From: Antitrichia curtipendula
Taxonomy: Eukaryota > Streptophyta > Bryopsida > Hypnales > Leucodontaceae
Assembly: GCA_951230915.1 (NCBI GenBank)
Contig: OX579635.1
Location: 47,244,001-47,308,000 of the forward strand
Reading direction: 5' to 3'
DNA: 64,000 bases
Below, piece by piece: positions 24,524 through 34,654 of the stretch. The notes below the pieces were generated by a model. The model made no database searches. It was not told the origin of the DNA and worked only from the letters and a program-made list of their open reading frames with translations. Within the stretch, counting starts at the first letter, position 1; each line of letters begins with the position of its first letter. The position numbers and the translations under genes were made by a program.

Positions 24524-25849
24524 CTTTGCAGCCATGGCACACTTGGCCCCTGCGAAAATGCCCAGGACGTTTTCATTCCGTACTGCGAAGCACTGCAGGA
24601 TTTGAAGGTAAAACTCCATCCGCAGTTCGCTTGCGTAGATTCTCCACTTGGCCTCGTTGTTGTATTTGGCCTCGTTGTAGTACAAAATATCTGCAGGGCG
24701 ATATTCTACCACCACCCTGTCGCGGACAGCATCCGCATGACAGTCACCTCTTTTAAAGAGGAACAGCATACGAACGTCTGGGGCCACTCTCAAGTGATTA
24801 GACACGTTGTCTAGTCGCTCCGCCCTCGATGGCAGGTACACCGACTTCACGATGTCGTAGTCCGGCATGTCCACCGTCGCGAAGTTGAGTGCAGCGTCAA
24901 AGTCCTCGTCGCCGCCTAGAATCCAGAGCCAAACGCTGGCCTCCTTGGCATCTGGCTCTAGTTTTGTAGTCATGTACTCGAGAAACGGCAGAAGACTCGA
25001 CGTGTTCTTGTTTACAGCTGGCCTTTCCATATCCCGGACGTCCAGAATGGCGAGTTTGAGGGGACGGTTTACGTATATGTACATCTGCGTTTCCACTTGC
25101 ACTCGAGCGCGCGCGTCTAGTCCACGGAATTCGAACCCTCCAGATTGTTCACCAAGTCGATACTTTGACTTCATGAATCTCTGGAACATTGTGGCCTCGT
25201 CCGAGAACTTGTCGCCAAGGTCTTTTGCCCTCTTCAGCTTGGCGTCGTTTGTTAAGCGTTTACTGAAGAACGACGGCTTCGGGTAGGAGAGTAGAAAATC
25301 CTACGTCGTCGATGAGAATAGGTGCCTCTTCTTCTAGGACCTCCAGACATCAAGGATGGTGTCATTATTCTCGTTGCGCAGTTTGAGATCGGATTTGACT
25401 GACATCATCTCCTCGTGAATGATTTTCTTCTTCTTCCTGCGCTCCACCCAATCCTGTGCCGTCTAATTATCCGGCACAAGATACTTTGTCTTCCCGACTG
25501 ATACTTTGGGATGTTTGTGCCGGCGGTCCTCTGTCAAATTCAGCAAATGTCTAGCGAAGACCTCGAGGTCGTGGTCCGTGAAGTGACCAATATGCTTGAA
25601 GAATTCCCTCTTCAACGCAAACGACTTGCGATTGAAGTCGTCCATGTCCCGGAAGAGCTGTCGAGTGACCGGTTCGATAAGCTCGCCCTCTGGGTACTTG
25701 GTGAGAAAATCCTTCCACAGCTTCCAGATATCATCCCGCAGCGTGATGATCTTAATTTCGCTCTTCAAGTCCAGGGGGGCCTTGATATTCTTTCCTTCCT
25801 TCTCAGGGTTGATATTCTGGAATCGCTTCACAACTGCGTCCGAGAAGCT
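24524..25849 (-). pseudogene. Cargo locus: DNA methyltransferase-like exon
   Basis: One minus-strand frame spans the exon between an acceptor (CTTGCAG) and a GTATGT donor. It has Lys/Glu-rich helices first (VVKRFQNINPEKEGK, DDIWKLWKDFLTKYPEGE). It then has LKLAILDVRDMERPAV, NFATVDMPDYDIVKSV, VRMLFLFKRG and finally RNENVLGIFAGAKCAMAAK. The last motif, continued in the next exon by LYGSYYYGLVEKS, resembles the 'NVLDxFxGxGTTxxAAxxxGxxxxGxE' SAM-binding motif at the C-terminus of beta-class N4/N6 amino-methylases. DMPDYDI may be a degenerate DPPY motif. An in-frame TAG sits at 25463-25465, and further TAGs near 25357 and 25303 lie in a stretch where another frame (VLEEEAPILIDDVGFSTLLP) looks coding, so frameshifts are likely. 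Confidence 0.55.
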
Positions 25850-26047
25850 CTGCAAGACCATCCACACTGTGACATTAAAACACCTCATCTACCTTCGTCT
25901 CGAAGCTAATCAAGCATCTATTGCTATTGACATTGATGACCAACTTCGTGTTCTGCAGCAAGCTAGTATTACGTTGCCTGCAGGACCCTAACAAGAAACC
26001 GTAGTATTAGCCTCGACACGAGGGTAATGGTTTAGAAGGTAGTCTAC
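25850..26047 (-). other. 198-nt intron flanked internally by two palindromes
   Basis: The minus-strand donor AAG/GTAGAC lies at 26042-26047 and the acceptor CTTGCAG near 25850. Palindrome copies lie at about 26006-26028 (donor side) and 25889-25912 (acceptor side), about 95 bp apart. Confidence 0.6.
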
Positions 26048-27478
26048 CTTCCACTTGGCCTCGCTCAGGACAGATGCATTCCTCCTCCTTACGGGATCCT
26101 CGGCAAAGAGTGTCGGTCGAAGGCAATTGATCCAGACATTCCGGGAGCTAATGACTTGGCTACCCCACGTCGGCTGAGCGTGGTTGAGGTGATTCGTCGA
26201 GTTGTAGAACTGGGAGATGTTCACCAACTTCGACGCATCCAGGGTCCAGACAATGTACGCTTCCCACGTCCTGAGTTCCTTACGGCGTTGCTCGCTGCAC
26301 TTTTCCAACTGCAGGTCTTTGGATGCTTGCACACTGTGTTGACCGTTGATGATCATGAACTTTCCCTTTTTGATATCCTCCCATCTCTGCGGCGGCTCCT
26401 TGAGCAAGCGGTTTTGATTGTCCACCGGCGTAATACAAAGCCGTTGTCGCTCTCTGATATGACCAAGGGCGATCAAGTTGCGCTTCACGGTTTCCGTAAT
26501 CTTGTCCTCCATTCCCCGGATGACGTACTCGTCTCTTGCTTTATGGCACTGGTTGATGTGGACGATTTTTGGATCTTCTCCAAGTATGTAGCAGGCCCGG
26601 TGCTCCGCCCAGAAGTCCCGCTGAATGAGCCCGAACTTATCTGCTACATCCATTGGGGCCTCGGAGTCTGAGGTCTGTGCAACATTCGTCAGAGCTGATC
26701 CTGAACTTCCGGTAGCCGCAGCAGCTTTCGATTTCTGATGCTTATTTGTCCCGTCACCTACCGCCGCACCTCCCGACTGAGTTTTGGCTCGTTTCCGGGA
26801 TTCTGATTGGACCTGCCCCTGTCCGCTTGCGCCGCTACCGGACCCTGGTGGCGCTGACAGGCTTCTTTTTGCCCCTACAAGCTCTTTCTGTTTCTTTCGC
26901 TGCGAACCGAGATGTGGGCAGGGCTTCACGGTCTTTACCGCGTGTTTGTCCAGCGCAATCCAGATGTTTAGGATTCTGTGGGTCATTGTCGTGGGCGGGC
27001 CTTCTGTCCAAGGCAGATATTTTGCCGTCTTGAATGTCTGGATCAGGTAGTCAACCTTTGCATCCTCCAGGAATCTTTCGATCTCCTGCTTGTCAAACCT
27101 TGCTCCGGGTCCGACTCCGTCCACAACAATGGAGTGCATGTGATCTCCGTCACTGCCGTCTTCGTTTACTTCCTGTAGCACGATCACCATATATCGCTGG
27201 CAGACACACTCAATGCGCGACACCTTCTCCTGCTGATGCTAGACGAAGAAGTTCCTCGTGGTTATCGTCTAGTATCGGAGGTGGACAAAGTCCTGAAACC
27301 GGTTTATACCAAATGACCACTTAGCAACATTCCCCAAAATTGCCAGAGTTTCCTGCACGACTCCTTGTCGTCATCAAGGAACGGCTCGCCCTCAACAGAA
27401 TTGTCGAACGGTTCCATAAAGTGCTGTGTCATTTTGTAGTCGTAGGATTCATCTCCTGCCATCTTCAGGTACTTGTTC
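26048..27478 (-). CDS. Cargo locus: ParB/DGQHR-like domain exon
   Basis: An intact 390-residue frame runs from 27223 to the donor at 26048. The upstream part (to an acceptor near 27479) is coding-like but switches frame (MAGDESYDYKMTQHFMEPF, ILGNVAKWSFGINRFQDFVHLRY). The protein has RYMVIVLQEV and HMHSIVVDGVGPGARFDKQEI near its start. A Lys/Ser/Gly linker follows, then PKIVHINQCHKARDEYV, and GKFMIINGQHSVQASKDL at about 26325-26370. INGQHS followed by a helix is the ParB/DGQHR-type signature. ParB-like domains fused to N4/N6 methylases are known in phages and bacteria. This exon lies just upstream of a methylase-like exon on the same strand. Function in plants is unknown to me. Confidence 0.6.
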
Positions 27479-27837
27479 CTGCGAAACCAATGTGTTGTTA
27501 GTTTACCCTCAACTCGAGGCTATTGTCTAAATAAGTAATCGTGACATTCGTCCATGTGCTTATTCTGGTTTCTGTTTCGATAGTTGTTGATTCTTGTCGA
27601 CCCGTGGGCGCAACCTTCTTTTATGTGTTCTTGGGTGTCGTGATCCTCGGAAGTTCAGGTCACCTTACCGTATTATGGTGTACCGTTTGCTTACTACATA
27701 AAGGTGGTGGCTGCGTTCTTGTGCATGACGATATTGGACAGAGGAGATGGTTTGCATTTACTAACACGGACCTCCTAGGATCTTCGAGTTGTTAATGGGA
27801 CATGGTTGCTACAGTTTACCTTCGACTCGAAGGTAAT

Positions 27838-28003
27838 CGGGTTGTGCTCTCATAGATTGCGGATAGTGGTTCTTCAGGTTCGGACCTTTCACTGCTTTGC
27901 TGCGGTACCCTCCGCGTAGAGGCTTCTGTGTGGCTTGTGTTTGGCTTCTGTCTGTCTTCTGTTCGGCTTTCAGACTTTGTCTGTAATTGGCAGCCTTGGC
28001 CAT
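27838..28003 (-). CDS. Cargo locus: putative first coding exon
   Basis: A short frame starts MAKAANYRQSLKAEQKTD and runs about 55 residues, rich in Lys, Arg and Gln, to a 21-bp palindrome at 27814-27837. The palindrome's AAGGTAAAC could serve as a splice donor. Another palindrome (28003-28026) lies directly upstream of the ATG. It precedes the ParB-like exon on the same strand, so it may be the start of that gene. No domain is recognised. Confidence 0.4.
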
Positions 28004-28350
28004 AATTAGCTTCGTCTCAAGGGTAACTAGAGAAATCTTTGCTACCTATTACCTTCGACTCGAAGCTAATCGGACGGCTCTCGTGGTTTTGGGTGTTGTC
28101 ATGTCTTAGGTTAGGATTCTACTATGTTTGTCTTTATTACCTTCGACTCAAAGGTAAACCAGTTGGACTGAACATTTGCTTCTTCTAGGCATTCGGGATA
28201 CGTAATTCCTTGACGGTTTCGATTTTTGCAAATCACTGATATAATTACCCTCAAGTCAAGGCTAATTACCCTCAAGTCGAGGCTAATTACCCTCAACTCG
28301 AGGGTAATTAGGCTCGGTTCGAGGGTAATTAGCCTCGAACCGAAGTTTTA

Positions 28351-30199
28351 GGGTGGATAGAAGATGTAGGCATTTTTATAAGTGACTTCTTGTGCATAAA
28401 TCCTAAGGCTTAAACCCTAAATCCAAGAGTGTGGTCTGTAGAATTCATTACCTCCAAATTCAATTGTTTGATGTTCCTGGGAAAGCTTTGAATTCAATTT
28501 GAACATCGAGAGTGAGACCTACAATCACAGGAATACAACGTTATTGCAATTTTAAGGAAGACACCTGCATGAATCAATGAGATTGAATGAAGAAAATCAA
28601 CGTCATAATACTACTGTTCACTTACTATGAAAGTGCTTAGGATTCTAATTTTGAAACCCTGGACTCGTCATAGTAATGCGAGAACATACACAACACGAAA
28701 TCCACAATAGTAATCAAGACATAAAACTAAACCTCCAAAAGAAAACATATATGAAGAAAAGGTTGTGAATTAAACGAAAGGAGCGCCCTGCAAGTGTTCA
28801 CTGAGATATATGGAAGTCAATACCTGCGGAATTTCAATGATGAGGACAATCCCGAACTCAAAAAATCACCGAAAAGAAAACTTTGAAGTGCAAGACCGCC
28901 GCGGCTTCTCCACTGCAAATCGCAACGCGAAATTCTGCACCGCGAACTGAAGCGGCCAGCTGAAACGAGAACTAAACCGCACGACGAATCTCTCACGCTC
29001 AAATCTCCAATGCATCAAACTCACACCTCGGAGCTAAAACTGCCAAACTACCGCTGTCACGCATAGGTACAAGCGAGCCGCCACAAAGCCCCAGCTTGCA
29101 AAACCAAGCTTACACCGCGAATCTACCACGCCCCAAGCACTCATGCAACAAGCTCAACCTGTACCATGACAAAAAGGAAGTATACAAGCGCGTTAGCGGC
29201 AATCAGTACCCAACTTCCAACTAATGAACATCGAAATAACAAAAAACAGAATTACAAATTTCAGACCACCATTTTCAGATTGCAGACAAAAGATAGGGTA
29301 GATTTTGAACCGCGATTCTCACACCTGTACGCACATACCACTGAGCTCACACCGCTACGCCAGGATAGAACGACGAACCGCGATGCACACACCTGTACGC
29401 ACAAATCTCTCACAAAACACCGCTAACGACGAATCGCGATGCTCACAACTATACGCACAAATCTCTCATAAGACACCGCAACGGCAAGAAAGAACGACGC
29501 CTTAAACCCTAATGCACCTGTACACACACGACACCCACAATGCGGGGAAGACCGCAAGGCGCGACGAAGAAAACGAGAAGAATACGCGACGAAGAAAACG
29601 AGAAGAATACGCGACGAAGAAAACGAGGAGAAGACGGTGCAAAAAAAAATGCAAATGACAGGGCGTGCGCGGGGGAGGGAGATGACCGCCCGAACCCGAC
29701 CCGAGCCGCCAAACCTGGTTCGGGGCAGGTGCGACGGTTTCGAACCTGCCATGGACCCCCCCAAGCCTCCGATTCCGCCTTGGCCAAAGCCGGACTTGCT
29801 ACTTCAGTCCCAATCCTGCGCCGAGCCAAACAACAGCCTCGAAACTTGCCTTGTGCCCCTCCAAACCTAATGCTTTGGTCTTGAACCTCAGAGAAACATC
29901 CCCAAGCCTATAATAAATTGAAAATTTGAAAAAACAAACAAAGTGCAAGTGTAAATAATTATTTCCTTTCACTTTCATTGTCAAAATCTTGGTGTCTTTG
30001 TGGTCAAAATTTCTGAAGTGTTATTATACATACTTTCTTAGTAGTGTAGGCAATACAAGTTTCTATACTTTGATAAATTAGTGAAGCACAAAAATATAAA
30101 GTTTCTTGCTTTTTCGCATATAAGAAGCTAATTTAGGTGTGTTTTGATGAAATCAAAGTCAAATTAATACAATTTATTGCATAGAACTGAAATCATAAA
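28351..30199. other. Intergenic region between divergent cargo genes
   Basis: No convincing gene. Likely upstream of the minus-strand cargo locus. Contains an AAACCCTAAA telo-box-like word at about 28414 and GC-richer sequence at 28900-29880. A promoter is plausible but no TATA box could be assigned. Confidence 0.4.
29558..29636. repeat. 24-bp minisatellite, about three copies
   Basis: GCGACGAAGAAAACGAGAAG recurs three times with a 24-bp period. Confidence 0.8.
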
Positions 30200-31080
30200 A
30201 CTGAAGACATAGAATTTCCTGTCAAATTTAACACTAATTTTGAAAGAAACTACAATACAATAGAATATAGAAGTTGGAAATATCTTCAAGTACGTGAAAG
30301 TAAATAAAAACTTAATTTCTAAATCACTTCAATCCGCTTCTACAGAATACCAAAAAACTGAACAAAAAAGAACGAACATATACTTTAATGATGTGAAAAA
30401 TCAAATGTCATAGAATTCCATTTTGAAAGCGAGTTGAACCAAATCGTACAAGTTAGAAATATCCCCAAGTATTTGAATAACCACAAATATTAAATTCATG
30501 TGTAATTGCAATCCACACGCACGTGGATTCAAAAAAATATATATTAAGGTTGAACCTGTACTTTAATGGTGTGAAAAATCAAATGTCATAGAATTCCATT
30601 TTGAAAGCGAGTTGAACCAAATCGTACAAGTTAGAAATACCCCCAAGTATTTGAATAACCACAAATATTAAATTGAAAGGTAATTGCATCCAACCGCACC
30701 TCAAATCAAAAAAATATAGAATAAGGTCGATCTTGTACTTTAATGGTGTCAAACATCAAATATCATAGAATTCTATTTTGAAAGCGACTTGAACCAAATC
30801 GTACAAGTTGGAAATACCCCCAAGTATTTGAATAATTACAAATACTAAATTCATATGTAATTGCAAGTCACACGCACGTGGATTCAAAAAAATATAGAAT
30901 AAGGTCGAACCAGTACTTTAATGGTATCAAACATCAAATGTCATAGAATTCCATTTTGAAAGCGACTTGAACCAAATCGTACAAGTTGGAAATACCCGGC
31001 CTCAAGTATTTGAATGACCACAAATACTAAATTCATGTGTAATTGCAATCCACCCATACATCAATCTAGAAATAATTGGA
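30200..31080. repeat. ~178-bp tandem repeat, four clear units plus a degenerate one
   Basis: The marker TACTTTAATG occurs at 30381, 30559, 30736 and 30914 (periods 178, 177, 178). Each unit also has TCATAGAATTCCATTTTGAA and ACCAAATCGTACAAGTT. A degenerate unit precedes the first at about 30200. The period is nucleosome-sized and resembles centromeric satellites, but it lies inside a transposon. Confidence 0.88.
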
Positions 31081-32954
31081 ATGTTAAAAGTAACCTGTGC
31101 GAGACCTGAATGTCTGTTAATACTAAATGTCATAGAAATTGATGTGACAATAATTAGTGTCTTTCATATTGGAATATCTTTGCATTAATTTTGTAATGTC
31201 ATGCCTTGATTTGTATAGGCAGACTTTGTTCTTATAAACCCAAATCTCAAATTTGCTTCAAGTGTAGGGAAGTTAAATTCATTGTAATAAAAATAATTTG
31301 ATCTTGAAGTGGGAATTGCTTTAAAATGACCGATGATAGATTTCCATGTCTTTTTTTTTTGCAAGAGTATGCTTTAAATAGGAATGACATTGAATATGAA
31401 ACTGACAGAGGATGTTTTCTTAAGATTTTAACAAATTCATTGGAACCATTATTTTAGTTGGAGGTTGAAATATTAATTTGGATTTGTGAAAAAGATTCAC
31501 ATGTTCATTTACACGTGGTCCATGGTTTTGGGAAAGTTAGTTTATAGCTATTTAGCACTTTTAAACATAGTTCTACTATAGTCAATAAAATTATTACCTT
31601 CCTATCTTGTGCACATTTTTTTGAGAAGTCCCCGGAGTATCTTGTTTAACTAAAATCCTAAACTCTATTTTTTGGAGGCAGACGCTAAAACCTATAATTG
31701 AACTCATGAACCCTACATTCTAAAACATGACCTCTGAACATCCACTGAATTTGAGAGTTCCTTTAGTTGAGACATAAAGAATATGAAATATTCTAAAGTG
31801 AAATAAATAGCCAACATGCGTAAAAATAATTCTAAATTCGCATGAACTTCTCAATATCTTTTGGACACAATCAAAATAAATAAATTTAAACTTGTAAGGT
31901 AGGACTCAGGTTCCAAAGTGGTGCAGGCTTGAAAATGAAGCCCTACCTTTTAAGTGTGCATTGTCTGTACATTTTTTTTTCCATAGCCCTTATAAATGTA
32001 CAGATAGTGTACATTTTACACGGGCAACTTTAGAGCCCTATGCCCGTCCATCTTCAAAATTCCGTATTTAATTCCGAAAAGCTCAAAAAAATGTGAAACG
32101 ACTTGGGTTATATGCCAAATCCACTTCTCTTTCAGGTAAAGTTCACTGAAAATTATTTCAAAAAGTTATATGTTCCCCTATTTCAATTCCAGATCTTAGG
32201 TGGGTGGATTATGGACCTGCTATCTTAGTCATATACAGAATGTCAACGATCTCACAAAAAGCGGCTAGAGAATGTGGAACCCATGTTCCATCATGCTGAG
32301 TGCGCATAATCTTTGGAAAAGGCACTCCAGAAATAGTTGTGGGAGAAGTCTCCCCGGGGACGCGGCTCCTTTTCATTTATTGCAACGGAATGTAAGGAAA
32401 AGTCGTGCATGATAAGGATAAGCACAGCCTGCGCGCAAAATTGGAGTCCGTTTGAATTCAAGAATGTGGCGCGCTATTCTTCCCGCGTCTTCTTCCCGTC
32501 TTCTTCCCTCTAGCTTGCACGCTTAGCTCGGATCGCTCACGGCGATGGAGGCGTTTTGCAGTCATTCTCGTACTTGTTGTTGTTCCTTCTCCACCTGACC
32601 AGATGAGAGCAGAGATGCATAGATTTCGAGACTTACGTCCGTGTTCGCTGTTTCTGGCACTTGCAAGCGACTTGTGTACATCTAAGCAGTTTTCGTAGTG
32701 AAGAATGGCCTGTAAGGAAATCCTGTGTCTTTTGTAAGGTTGTTTTGTCTACATTTTGCGATATTGTTCATGTATTTGCATTTTTCAACACTTCATTGAT
32801 ACGAAATGACAGATGCACGTCTTATTGAATTCCTCTACTTATGTTTGTGGTAATCTGTGATTGCGCCTTATATTGTATGTTTGCGGCGTTGTCAATATAA
32901 TTCATGAACTGTACCGATTTTTACGCCGTGAATTTCTAAGCGAGGTTACAAATT
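31081..32954. other. AT-rich spacer, probable upstream region of the DUF7869 gene
   Basis: No gene seen. A GC- and CT-rich patch at about 32340-32560 may be the promoter or 5' leader of the plus-strand gene; this is inference only. Confidence 0.35.
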
Positions 32955-33275
32955 CCATATTATCTTTGACTCGAAGGTAATGTAGGTGTAGCGTTGAACC
33001 ATCACCATTTACCCTCGAGTCGAAGGTAATGTAGGTGTAGCGTTGAACCATCACCGTTTACCCTCGAGTCGAAGGTAATGTAGGTGTAGCGTTGAACCAT
33101 CACCGTTTACCCTCGAGTCGAAGGTAATGTAGGTGTAGCGTTGAACCATCACGTTTACCCTCGAGTCGAAGGTAATGTAGGTGTAGCATTGAACCATCAC
33201 CATTTACCGTCGAGTCGAAGGTAATGTAGATGTAGCCTTGAATCAACACCGTTTACCCTCAATTCGTAGGTATGA
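32955..33275. repeat. 49-bp tandem array, each unit with a 21-bp palindrome
   Basis: TTTACC marks unit starts at 33008, 33057, 33106, 33154, 33203 and 33252 (periods 49, 49, 48, 49, 49), with one further degenerate unit before. The spacer is GTAGGTGTAGCGTTGAACCA. Single palindromes follow at about 33318, 33573 and 33708. The array lies about 0.75 kb upstream of the first DUF7869 exon. Confidence 0.92.
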
Positions 33276-34021
33276 AAGGGAAGTGGAGTGTTGTCGTCGG
33301 AATCCACAGTGTGCTGAATTTACCTTCGTCACGAAGGTAATAAATGGAAGCTACAGTTATGCTATATATATTCGGGTGACAATTGAATATTGTGTACAAC
33401 AGAGGAAATCGAGAATCCTGATATTAGGATTTGGTTCGTCTGCTAATTTTACTTCGGCTGAGGGGTAGTATGATGACTGTTCTTTTTTATCTTTAAACAA
33501 TGTAGGTTTAGAGGGGCGTCTCATGGAAATGTCTTCAATAAGTAATTTGTATTGTTTAGTTCAATGACATGGTAATTTACCTTCGAGTCGAGGGTAATTG
33601 TTCTGTGGTACTGAGTGTCAATGACCTCTACTATGTTGCTCGTATGTGGCTCTGGAATAAATTCCTTTGTTGGTTTTGTGGCGCTCCTTAGTAATGTTGA
33701 ATTTACCTTCAACACGAAGCTTAGTTGGTGTTGGCTTCCTACTATAGTACTGGTTATGCCTCCTCATTGTAGATCAAGTTTGTGACTGCTGGTGTGTGGG
33801 CTAGATTTGGCTGTACTTATTATTGCAGTGGCCGTACTAGATGAGAGGATTGATGAGTGGAATGCGATTACGTTATGACTGTATAGGGTCAATATGACAA
33901 GTACATTTTCTTGTATGTATGTTCTTGTGGAAATCATGTATTTTCGTGTCGAAGATGAGTACTATGAAATCATCGTTACTTGGCGGCTTCCAATGACTTG
34001 TGCTTGTTTTTGTGCTCGTAG

Positions 34022-34081
34022 GATGGACATCCATGGTCTCGACAATTTTGCTATCCCTATTCCAATTTTGGCTTCGGATGT
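34022..34081 (+). pseudogene. DUF7869 gene, first recognised exon fragment before the LTR insertion
   Basis: After a possible acceptor (GTGCTCGTAG, ending 34020) the frame reads MDIHGLDNFAIPIPILASDV and stops being meaningful at the LTR-like insertion. Its last five bases, GATGT, are repeated at 37476-37480. With the insertion removed the frame continues as VDCDGIPRSSWNTKCV. I treat this ATG as the probable start, though earlier exons are possible. Confidence 0.6.
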
Positions 34082-34386
34082 TGTCGCAGTCCGAATTTTT
34101 GGTTTTCAGTTGTTAATCTAGAAAACGGAACGGAAACTATCGATTAGTATGTAGGCTTTGTCTAGAAACAGCAGAGGACGGAAAATTAGGAAAGACATTG
34201 AAATAGTGGAGTAGTTTGAACGAATCCAATCCTAGTGGTGACACCCAGGAACCGGATTGGAATCGGATCCTTGTCCGGAAGTAGCAGTGGACCGGATTGG
34301 GGGTATAGAACCGGATTAGGGTTAGACCGGATTGGTGGGACCGGATCGGTAAATGTCATCATGACGAATTTTAGGTTAGGAGAGAC

Positions 34387-34394
34387 TATAAAAG
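34387..34394 (+). promoter_or_regulatory. TATA box of LTR-like copy 1
   Basis: TATAAAAG within GAGACTATAAAAGCCC, about 305 bp from the left end and about 260 bp before the first ATG of the frame. The equivalent site is present in copy 2. Confidence 0.6.
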
Positions 34395-34654
34395 CCCAGG
34401 ACCTCCTCAGTCACTCCCCATTTCCAAACGCTGTTTGGTGAGAGTATTTTTGGCGCTCCTCGTTTTCAAGTGTTGTGAGCGTGCGCGTATTTGTGTGAGC
34501 AGTAGAGGTGTGCTGCAGGGTAGGTTTCCGGTTGCGTACCGATCGCTGTGCAGGTTTCCGGTTGAGATCGGAGAGAGAATGTGAGAACGTGACGTGCGGC
34601 TAGGACTGTGTGAGGTAGAATCGGAAAGGACTGTCTTAGATCTAGTCTGTGTCC

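Larger units (their letters stand above)
22380..28350. repeat. Dispersed 21-bp odd palindromes in the cargo locus
   Basis: Half-site TTACCYTCGA, one central base, then its reverse complement. Copies at about 22380, 22724, 24331, 24416, 24497, 25889, 26006, 27501, 27814, 28003, 28047 and 28137, with a run of four or five abutting copies at 28242-28347. Many are perfect (22724, 27814); others have one to four changes, often on one arm. Almost all fall in introns or next to exon borders. The arm AAGGTAA or AGGGTAA also reads as a splice donor on both strands. Confidence 0.88.

Noticed and set aside
21542..25465. Alternative genetic code with TAG read as glutamine (as in some ulvophyte algae)
   Set aside because: Other genes in the window carry in-frame TGA and TAA and several frameshifts, so decay explains the stops better. 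The Tnp2, FCP1-like and DUF7869 breaks are of mixed type.
28410..28425. Internal telomere repeat
   Set aside because: Single AAACCCTAAA words occur at several places but never in tandem. They are ordinary telo-box-like words.
32955..33275. Rho-independent or hairpin terminators from the palindromes
   Set aside because: The DNA is eukaryotic and the palindromes lack T-tracts. Their positions in introns and upstream of a gene do not fit termination.
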